Source: an uncultured Bacteroides sp.
GTDB taxonomy: Bacteria > Bacteroidota > Bacteroidia > Bacteroidales > Bacteroidaceae
Direction: 5' to 3'
DNA: 16,897 nucleotides
Assembly (NCBI GenBank): GCA_900556845.1
Contig: USQO01000045.1
Location: 1 to 16,897, forward strand
A model generated the notes under the pieces. It was not told where the DNA came from and ran no database searches. It saw only the letters and a program-made list of their open reading frames with translations. This document shows positions 8,884 to 14,524 of the stretch, in pieces. A program made the position numbers and the translations under genes. The first letter of the stretch is position 1. Every line of letters starts with the position of its first letter.

Positions 8884-8910
8884 CAAAGGTAATAAAGATT
8901 TGGAAACAAA
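8884..8910 (-). promoter_or_regulatory. Promoter of the XRE-cupin/acyl-CoA synthetase operon
   Basis: On the minus strand TACCTTTG (8891-8884) matches the Bacteroidota -7 box TAnnTTTG. TTTG (8910-8907) lies 15 nt upstream, somewhat closer than the usual 19 or so. Transcription from here would start near 8878 and give a leader of about a dozen nucleotides before the ATG at 8865. Confidence 0.55.
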
Positions 8911-9006
8911 ATGTCGAAAATTTAAAAACTTTTATTCTTTACCTGCTATTATTTCACTTTCCCGATTCCCAAAAAGCCAAAGTCCGTCTGTTACAGAACC
9001 ACGAAC

Positions 9007-9020
9007 CTTTATTATCTTTG
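9007..9020 (+). promoter_or_regulatory. Promoter -7 region of pabB
   Basis: TATCTTTG at 9013-9020 is a full match to the Bacteroidota -7 box and lies 24 nt before the ATG of pabB at 9045. The best -33-like sequence is TCTG at 8987-8990 (22-nt spacing), which is weak. The wider block CTTTATTATCTTTG (9007-9020) is repeated in inverted orientation at 8884-8897 with one mismatch, in the divergent promoter. Confidence 0.55.
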
Positions 9021-9044
9021 CAAAAATTATCTGTAAACCTAAGA

Positions 9045-10040
9045 ATGACTGCAACAACATTATTCAACAAACACGAAGCCATCGCCCAAATGAATACATG
9101 GGGGCAAAAAGGCCGTCCCTTTTTATTCATCATCAGCTATGACTTACAAAGTTCTTACTTAAAGCCTTTAACAGAGATCCCTGCATCCGAATTAAAATAC
9201 AACTTTAACGGAGTGTGCAATGAATCCGAGAAGCAAACACAAAAGCCTGCTTCTCTTGTCTGGGAGCCTCAACCTCAGTCATTCGAATGTTACAGGCAAT
9301 CATTCGACATCGTACACCGCAATCTGTATGCAGGCAACAGCTTTCTGACCAACCTTACCTGTTCTACTCCCGTACATACCAATCTGTCGTTACTACAGGT
9401 ATTCGAATACTCGAAAGCACCTTACCGCCTGTGGTGGAAAGATAAATTTACCGTATTCTCTCCCGAGATTTTTGTCCGCATCATTGAAAACAAAATCAGC
9501 TCTTATCCCATGAAGGGGACCATAGATGCCACACAAGAGAATGCGCGTGAAACCCTGCTCAACGATGTAAAAGAAAGTGCCGAACATGCTACCATCACCG
9601 ACTTGATCCGGAATGATTTAAGTCAGATAGCTTCGAACGTGCACGTCAAACGATACCGTTATTTGGACGAAATCGTTACGCATAACGGACGTTTGCTGCA
9701 AATGAGCTCCGAAATAGAAGGAACATTACCCCATGACTGGAGAGCTTCATTGGGCGAGATCTTCTTCAGCCTGCTGCCCGCAGGTTCCATCACAGGAGCT
9801 CCGAAACCGAAAACGCAAGCCATCATTGCAGAATCAGAGACGTATTCCCGTGGGTTTTATACCGGAGTTATGGGGATATTCGACGGGAAAAACGTGGACA
9901 GTGCCGTAATGATCCGGTTTTTGGAACAACAACCCGATGGTTCCTTATGCTTTAAAAGCGGAGGAGGAATTACGTTTATGAGTGATGCAAAAAGCGAATA
10001 CAACGAAATGATACAGAAAATCTATGTGCCACTTTATTGA
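9045..10040 (+). CDS. pabB: Aminodeoxychorismate synthase component I
   Basis: PabB converts chorismate and ammonia (from a glutaminase partner) to 4-amino-4-deoxychorismate, the first step of p-aminobenzoate synthesis for folate. With the ATG at 9045 the protein has 331 residues: the chorismate-binding domain without the longer N-terminus of E. coli PabB. PMKGT (155-159) carries the Lys that distinguishes PabB from anthranilate synthase TrpE, which has Ala there. ESAEHATITDLIRNDL (177-192), GSITGAPKPKT (248-258) and SGGGIT (305-310) complete the active site. The frame stays open upstream to a TTG at 8871, but that extension precedes the promoter and shows no family similarity. The coding region overlaps pabC by 17 nt. 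No pabA glutaminase gene is in the window. Confidence 0.93.
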   Translation: MTATTLFNKHEAIAQMNTWGQKGRPFLFIISYDLQSSYLKPLTEIPASELKYNFNGVCNESEKQTQKPASLVWEPQPQSFECYRQSFDIVHRNLYAGNSFLTNLTCSTPVHTNLSLLQVFEYSKAPYRLWWKDKFTVFSPEIFVRIIENKISSYPMKGTIDATQENARETLLNDVKESAEHATITDLIRNDLSQIASNVHVKRYRYLDEIVTHNGRLLQMSSEIEGTLPHDWRASLGEIFFSLLPAGSITGAPKPKTQAIIAESETYSRGFYTGVMGIFDGKNVDSAVMIRFLEQQPDGSLCFKSGGGITFMSDAKSEYNEMIQKIYVPLY

Positions 10041-10617
10041 AACCATCCATGTTGAAAACGGGAAGATACTTCGTGCACGTCTGCACAACCAACGAATGAA
10101 TACCACCCGACATTTCTTTTTCGGACCGGACATTCCCGATTATAATCTTGAAGAGATACTTCAGGAAACTTCCTTATACCAAAAACGAACACGATGCAGA
10201 GTGATTTATGGCAAAGAGATTGAAGAAATCAGCTTCCTGCCTTATCGCCCACGTCCGGTACAATCACTACGCATTATTAACCATGATACACTGGATTACA
10301 GTTTTAAATATGCCGACAGAAGCGAAATTAACCAACTCTATGAACAACGTAATGAACAGGACGATATTCTAATTGTAAAACAGGGAAGAATAACAGATAC
10401 ATCTATTGGAAACATTGCATTATTCGATGGTTATCAATGGGTTACACCAAAGCATCCTTTGCTAAAAGGTACGCATCGAGCAGATTTGATAACCCGGGGA
10501 ATCATTGTAGAAAAAGATTTGTTATTAACAGATTTGCAAAGTTATCAACAGGTATGTATTTTCAATGCTATGCTTGAATTTGAAGAAATAAAGCTAGATG
10601 TTGCTTCCATTAAATAA
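10024..10617 (+). CDS. pabC: Class IV aminotransferase fold protein, probable aminodeoxychorismate lyase
   Basis: This PLP enzyme is expected to cleave 4-amino-4-deoxychorismate to p-aminobenzoate and pyruvate, completing the step begun by PabB. The 197-residue protein is short for PabC (about 270 in E. coli) but complete at both ends. Lys95 in FKYADRSEINQL is the expected PLP Schiff-base lysine. TDTSIGNIALFDG (124-136) corresponds to the class IV signature, with Asp125 where E. coli PabC has Glu. TPKHPLLKGTHRADLI (141-156) follows. Its start lies 17 nt inside the end of pabB in another frame, which implies translational coupling. Function is assigned from fold and context; another class IV activity is possible but less likely beside pabB. 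Confidence 0.85.
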   Translation: MCHFIETIHVENGKILRARLHNQRMNTTRHFFFGPDIPDYNLEEILQETSLYQKRTRCRVIYGKEIEEISFLPYRPRPVQSLRIINHDTLDYSFKYADRSEINQLYEQRNEQDDILIVKQGRITDTSIGNIALFDGYQWVTPKHPLLKGTHRADLITRGIIVEKDLLLTDLQSYQQVCIFNAMLEFEEIKLDVASIK

Positions 10618-10651
10618 AAAATGCCCGACTCATATCGTCATAAGTCGGGCA
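10615..10651 (-). terminator. Intrinsic terminator of proC, between convergent proC and pabC
   Basis: TGCCCGACT (10622-10630) and AGTCGGGCA (10643-10651) form a 9-bp GC-rich stem with a 12-nt loop. On the minus strand it runs into TTTTTTA, the signature of a proC terminator. On the plus strand the tail is only AAAATATA, so it can serve pabC only weakly. The pabC stop codon overlaps the A-tract. Confidence 0.82.
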
Positions 10652-10670
10652 AAATATAGGATAAATTATA

Positions 10671-11441
10671 TTACCTGCTAGCCTTCAAAGCTTTAATAAC
10701 AGCAGAGGTAAAGCCTGCATGTTCCAGTTCGTTCACTCCTTTTATAGTTATACCGCCAGGAGTTGTTACTTTTTCTATCTCCAAAGCCGGACGGGTCTGC
10801 TTGTCCAACAGTAGCTGTGCTGCACCCTGCAATGACTGTGCCACCATCAACATAGCATCATTAGGACGAATTCCCATTTCCACACCAGCCTGCATGGCTG
10901 CCTCCACATATTTCAGCACATAAGCAATACCGCAAGAAGCCAATGCCGTAGCCGATTCGAAATCTTTTTCTTCAATCAGCAAGGTACGTCCCATTTCATT
11001 AAACATTTTGAGGAGGTCTTCAATCTGTTGTCCGCTTGCATTTCTTGCAGCTACCAGCGTCATACTGGCAAGCTGGGAAATAGCCGTATTGGGAATAACA
11101 CGGAATATAGACATTTCCGGGTCAACAAAGTGTGCCAACTGCTCAAAAGTCAGTCCGGCAGCTACCGAAACCAGAATTTGCGGATGTCTTAAACGCAGCG
11201 GCTTTACAACCTCTTCTACTTTCCAGGGCTTCACGGCAATAATAACAATATCTGCATCCATGGCAGCCTCTTTATTATTGTGCGTTACCTGAATGGTAGG
11301 GAATTCACGTTTCAATGCATCGAGCTTCCCACTGCTAGGGTTAGAAACAATAATATTTTCAGCCGAAATATAATGTCCGTTTGCCAGCCCGCGTGCAATA
11401 GCACCTCCCATATTGCCAACTCCAATAATCGCCACTTTCAT
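10671..11441 (-). CDS. proC: Pyrroline-5-carboxylate reductase
   Basis: ProC performs the last step of proline synthesis: NAD(P)H-dependent reduction of 1-pyrroline-5-carboxylate to L-proline in the cytoplasm. The 256-residue length is typical. The Rossmann nucleotide-binding loop is GVGNMG (7-12), AVKPWKVEEV (69-78) and RVIPNTA (114-120) are conserved, and the C-terminal family signature KVTTPGGITIKG (224-235) lies in the helical dimerisation domain. No essential motif is missing. It stands alone as a leftward transcription unit with its own promoter (11474-11504) and terminator (10615-10651). Arginine or proline pathway partners are not adjacent, because the DNA upstream of it is a tRNA remnant and foreign DNA. 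Confidence 0.96.
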   Translation of the reverse strand: MKVAIIGVGNMGGAIARGLANGHYISAENIIVSNPSSGKLDALKREFPTIQVTHNNKEAAMDADIVIIAVKPWKVEEVVKPLRLRHPQILVSVAAGLTFEQLAHFVDPEMSIFRVIPNTAISQLASMTLVAARNASGQQIEDLLKMFNEMGRTLLIEEKDFESATALASCGIAYVLKYVEAAMQAGVEMGIRPNDAMLMVAQSLQGAAQLLLDKQTRPALEIEKVTTPGGITIKGVNELEHAGFTSAVIKALKASR

Positions 11442-11473
11442 ATGCCAATAGATTTAATGATTATATATTGTAA

Positions 11474-11504
11474 CAAAGATAGGATATTCTGTAACAAAAG
11501 CAAT
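11474..11504 (-). promoter_or_regulatory. proC promoter
   Basis: On the minus strand TATCTTTG (11481-11474) matches the -7 box exactly, and ATTG (11504-11501) is a good -33 element at the ideal 19-nt spacing. This is the best-formed promoter in the window. The ATG of proC follows 32 nt downstream of the -7 box. Confidence 0.65.
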
Positions 11505-11536
11505 GTTTATAGGATATATTTCGAAAAAGATAACAC

Positions 11537-11569
11537 AAAAAAAGTCAAGTAAATTGCTTTACTTGACTT
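11537..11569 (-). terminator. Strong terminator, apparently that of a disrupted tRNA gene
   Basis: AAGTCAAGTAAA (11542-11553) and TTTACTTGACTT (11558-11569) form a perfect 12-bp stem with a 4-nt loop. The seven A at 11537-11543 give a T7 tail on the minus strand. It lies 5 nt beyond the tRNA 3'-end fragment at 11575-11592, in the same orientation. It is therefore most simply the original terminator of the tRNA into which an element integrated. It would also insulate proC from leftward transcription out of the island. Confidence 0.85.
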
Positions 11570-11574
11570 CTCTG

Positions 11575-11592
11575 TGGTGCCACCAGGAATCG
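11575..11592 (-). other. tRNA 3'-end fragment, probable attachment (att) site
   Basis: The minus strand reads CGATTCCTGGTGGCACCA, the usual end of a bacterial tRNA: the last part of the T-loop (TTCGATTCC in intact tRNAs), the 3' side of the T-stem and the acceptor strand. Upstream of CGATTCC the tRNA pattern stops: the preceding bases are ATTA rather than GGTT, and no D-arm, anticodon or 5' acceptor is found in the next 200 nt. A 3' tRNA fragment followed by a terminator is the classic distal junction of an element integrated into a tRNA gene. The isotype cannot be determined from 18 nt. The intact copy should lie at the other, unseen end of the element. Confidence 0.72.
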
Positions 11593-11658
11593 TAATATAA
11601 CGATAAGTGGCTGAATATCTTTGATGTATCTTTTAGCTAAAGAAGCAATCTCCCGCTA

Positions 11659-11777
11659 TTGCTCCACCGGATTCTTGCAATATTTTGCAGTGTCTTGCGG
11701 AGTCGATTTCCTATTCCACGACAAAGGTAACGCTTTATTTTGAAATACAAGCAGATGCCTTGTGTTTTTGCTCCACC
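11659..11777 (+). repeat. Pair of 10-bp direct repeats, TTGCTCCACC
   Basis: TTGCTCCACC occurs at 11659-11668 and again at 11768-11777, 109 nt apart, in the gene-free region next to the tRNA fragment. They could be recombinase arm sites or an operator pair. They are short enough that chance or common descent of an internal duplication remains possible. Confidence 0.4.
11722..11751 (-). promoter_or_regulatory. Possible promoter reading out of the island toward the tRNA remnant
   Basis: On the minus strand TACCTTTG (11729-11722) is an exact -7 match, with CTTG (11751-11748) about 18 nt upstream as a -33 element. A transcript from near 11716 would run leftward through a hairpin-forming stretch and the tRNA 3' fragment and end at the terminator at 11537-11569, about 175 nt, without an obvious coding frame. 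The motif is short and recurs by chance in AT-rich DNA, so this is tentative. Confidence 0.35.
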
Positions 11778-11834
11778 TCATTGGAGAACTTTGATTAAAG
11801 TGGAGAATATACCTATTAAATGATATTCCGATTT

Positions 11835-11941
11835 TTACAAATAATCACCAATCTTTAATGATTTAGAATAACTATCAACTTTTTATCTGAAACAAATCTC
11901 TTGACATATTCAATAGATATACCTTTTCATATTATTTGTAA
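11835..11941. repeat. 11-bp perfect inverted repeat with 85-nt spacing
   Basis: TTACAAATAAT at 11835-11845 and ATTATTTGTAA at 11931-11941 are exact reverse complements just downstream of the DUF3732 gene stop. The span has no gene. The arms are AT-rich and far apart, so this does not look like a terminator; a recombinase site pair or chance are alternatives. Confidence 0.4.
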
Positions 11942-11984
11942 TTCAAGAAAGCTATAATCATCAAGTTTAGGAATTAATTCTTTA

Positions 11985-14066
11985 TTATATTTTATCCGGT
12001 TGAGTTTTGCCATATAGTTGGTTATTTTCTTTTATCTCTGTATTCTTCATATCTTGTGAATGCTTTATTTTAAGCATATCTATAAATCCCTGATTCTTCC
12101 CTCTCCATCTGCGCACAACATAACTATTAAAATCGAACTTTCCTAAATCTAAATTATCGGCATGGTCTGATATTATGATTTGAGGCAGAAAACCATAATT
12201 CTCTTCTATTGAGTTTATAACATTTATTATTTGTATAAATAGATTAGTTACTGCATTAAGATCCTCATCAGCTGATTTGTTCTCCAATTTCTTAAGTTTA
12301 TTGGCATCAAACTTTTCTTCATTAACATCTACTGTTGAAGGGAAATAAACTTGACTAGGTTGGTCTAGAAATAGTATAGAAGGAACTAACGCCTTATCAC
12401 CTAAAGAGGCGAAATACTTGAGAATTGACAAAAATAAGCAAATATGAGAGTACAGCCAATTGGCTCCACTTCCCATAGATCTAAGATATACTTTTGTTTG
12501 ATTATCTTTCAGATGATATAATTCAAAAGTATGTATGTCAAAATAAAGGTTAATGGGCTGATATGATGCTTCAAAATCCAGTTTATGACCAATCTCATTC
12601 ATCGAATGATTAATGAAGGCTTCAGCCTCTTCCAATTTATGTTCAACATTATATCGCTTTTGCAATACTTTTTCAATCTCTTCTATTCTTTTCTTAATAT
12701 CCTTGAATTTTTCTTCGTCAAAACTAATGGATTTATCTCTAGACCATTCTAATTCATTCTCAATCTGGAGCCTCACTTTCAAAGACTGTTCTTCTAATGA
12801 CCTGTCGTTTTCAAGACTTTTATTAATCTCATTAATTTTTATGATTTCGTTATTAATAGTCCGAATTTGTTGATTAATTTCCAGCAATTCTTTTTCATAC
12901 TCCACCTTCTTAGGTAGGAAAGAATCTATTCTCATTGGAGATTTCCTTAGTTCGGAATTCAACCAATTAATTGCTTCTGTTAATTTATTTGCATCTGTTA
13001 TAGTCGCATTATTTATGTTGTGGCAGAAAGGACATATAGAGCTGCTTTTTATAGCCTCCTTAATGGGATTGTATCTGTCAATAGCTTCGGCATAAGATTT
13101 TGCATACTCAATGGAAGATATCACTTTCTCTAACTTAAGTGTAATCTCTCTTTTTTGAGCAAGTAATAAATTCTTCTGCTTAATTAATTCTGTATATTGA
13201 TACTTGTATTGCTCGGAGTTTTCATTTACTACAATGGCAGATTCTCTTAGCTTATCAAGGTAGGTCTGAGCGGCATTAAGCATATGTATACTATCTATCC
13301 CTGGAAATAATTCATTACCACTTATGGTATAATATTCTTCTCTTAAAGTATCTAGATACGAACACCGATCTTTCTTATTAGATTCAAAACGATTTTGCTC
13401 GTTCTGTATTTTCTCTAGTTTTATTTTATATTCCTCTAATTCCCGAGATAAGATATAATACTGCTGATCGACAAGTCCTGCAAATATTTTAAACTCATCT
13501 ATAACACGTTCTCGTTTTTCTTTTTCATCGAATCTATAGAATAAAGAATGTTTATTAGCAACCAAGTTTTGATGTTGTAGCATAAATGAAACCATATTTC
13601 GAAAAGAGGGATGTCCTTTTTTAACAGCTTTTCTATTTATACTATTATCAGTCTCATCCATATTTGATATTTCAATTCCGAAAAAATGGCCCAATTCTTC
13701 TTTGAAGGTATTTATATCAATATAATACTCATCAGCAAAGTAAGAACTATTCAAATCATCTATTTCCAACTCTTGAGGTTCAATTTTGAAAAATAATTTT
13801 CTAGTCCTTTCGGTTTGCTCACGGGCAATCACTAACTGAGTGTCGTTTTTGTATAATACGACAAAGTAAAGGTGCGCATTCTCCGTAATAATACCAGCTG
13901 GGATAGTATTATCAGCACTTCCTGTACAGTAATCAAATAACTCTATTATAGCACTTTTGCCTGTAGAAGATCTACCAGTTATAATGTTTAGACCATCATG
14001 CATATCAATATAATGACAATTATCATATTGATCAATAATACCCATATATTTTATATGACTTCTCAT
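11985..14066 (-). CDS. DUF3732 ABC/SMC-like ATPase of an ABC three-component system
   Basis: This is a Rad50/SMC-style ATPase expected to power or gate the system's effector. The Walker A motif is GRSSTGKS (31-38). Coiled-coil arms (about 205-330 and 385-490) flank a CPFC hook (Cys345, Cys348) like the zinc hook of Rad50. An ABC signature-like MGSGA follows (531-535). The Walker B region PSILFLDQPSQVYFP (562-576) has Gln569 where most ABC ATPases have the catalytic Glu. A switch His lies in ISDHAD (His635). The DQPSQVYFP motif is typical of DUF3732. Its ATG overlaps the stop of the middle-component gene (ATGA). It is the last gene of the operon. Composition is AT-rich, consistent with acquired DNA. 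Role in phage or plasmid defence is inferred from family context. Confidence 0.88.
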   Translation of the reverse strand: MRSHIKYMGIIDQYDNCHYIDMHDGLNIITGRSSTGKSAIIELFDYCTGSADNTIPAGIITENAHLYFVVLYKNDTQLVIAREQTERTRKLFFKIEPQELEIDDLNSSYFADEYYIDINTFKEELGHFFGIEISNMDETDNSINRKAVKKGHPSFRNMVSFMLQHQNLVANKHSLFYRFDEKEKRERVIDEFKIFAGLVDQQYYILSRELEEYKIKLEKIQNEQNRFESNKKDRCSYLDTLREEYYTISGNELFPGIDSIHMLNAAQTYLDKLRESAIVVNENSEQYKYQYTELIKQKNLLLAQKREITLKLEKVISSIEYAKSYAEAIDRYNPIKEAIKSSSICPFCHNINNATITDANKLTEAINWLNSELRKSPMRIDSFLPKKVEYEKELLEINQQIRTINNEIIKINEINKSLENDRSLEEQSLKVRLQIENELEWSRDKSISFDEEKFKDIKKRIEEIEKVLQKRYNVEHKLEEAEAFINHSMNEIGHKLDFEASYQPINLYFDIHTFELYHLKDNQTKVYLRSMGSGANWLYSHICLFLSILKYFASLGDKALVPSILFLDQPSQVYFPSTVDVNEEKFDANKLKKLENKSADEDLNAVTNLFIQIINVINSIEENYGFLPQIIISDHADNLDLGKFDFNSYVVRRWRGKNQGFIDMLKIKHSQDMKNTEIKENNQLYGKTQPDKI

Positions 14067-14524
14067 AGCGCTTTTATTCCAAATGCATAGTAAGTGTTAA
14101 TAACATTCTTTGTGAAAATATTATGCAACTGTGAAGAAAGATTTATACTTTTCTTCAAGCGGGAATCTGTCAACATATTTACATCATTAATCACAGTTAC
14201 TGTAAGATTTTTATCTATTTCAATATATTTACAATCAATAGCATATTGCAAACACTTATTTGTTTGTTCTTTATAGTAATAAAACCGGTCCTCAAATCCA
14301 GCCATTATATCTTTGTCTTTTGTTATTCGACTCATATTGGAAGCGGTAGTAATTCGCTGAATTTTTTCTACGAATTCATTATTTAGAACTAAAGGAAATA
14401 CAAAGTAAGCCAATAATATATTCTTGTCCGTTGGTTTTAAGTTTTTATAAAAGGAAACCAGCAACGGGGTTAGAATAAATGTATTGTTTTGCAGAATTGA
14501 TATGTTTTCTATGAACTTACTCAT
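14063..14524 (-). CDS. ABC-3C middle-component protein
   Basis: This is a 153-residue soluble protein, mostly helical, with a winged-helix-like C-terminal half. The pattern NNTFILTPLLVSFYKNL followed by ILLAYFVFPLVLNNEFVEKI (about 37-58) resembles the 'three component ABC system middle component' families, where an Asn-Pro-type start and an L-hydrophobic-LPLVL stretch are shared. Such proteins are thought to bridge the ATPase and the effector. The gene overlaps the upstream nuclease-like gene by 8 nt and the downstream DUF3732 gene by 4 nt, a layout implying fixed stoichiometry and coupled translation. The family call rests on context as much as on residue pattern. No catalytic motif is visible. 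Confidence 0.72.
   Translation of the reverse strand: MSKFIENISILQNNTFILTPLLVSFYKNLKPTDKNILLAYFVFPLVLNNEFVEKIQRITTASNMSRITKDKDIMAGFEDRFYYYKEQTNKCLQYAIDCKYIEIDKNLTVTVINDVNMLTDSRLKKSINLSSQLHNIFTKNVINTYYAFGIKAL

Larger units (their letters stand above)
11593..11984. other. Gene-free junction region between tRNA fragment and defence operon
   Basis: These 392 nt carry no credible coding frame on either strand. They contain AGCAAT...ATTGCT (11644-11649 / 11658-11663, an 8-nt-loop hairpin), direct repeats of TTGCTCCACC, two TGGAGAA copies 19 nt apart (11782-11788, 11801-11807), a minus-strand promoter-like site and an 11-bp inverted repeat. GAATTAATTC, a perfect palindrome at 11971-11980, lies just after the last stop codon. 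Clusters of short repeats beside an att core can be integrase arm or accessory sites, but none is recognisable by sequence. Confidence 0.5.

Noticed and set aside
11542..11569. The 12-bp hairpin as a plus-strand terminator or as a CRISPR-like repeat
   Set aside because: The T-tract is on the minus strand only, and the element occurs once with no array.
11616..11623. Plus-strand TATCTTTG as a promoter into the defence region
   Set aside because: It has no -33 element at proper spacing and would read against all genes to its right; such 8-mers occur by chance in AT-rich DNA.
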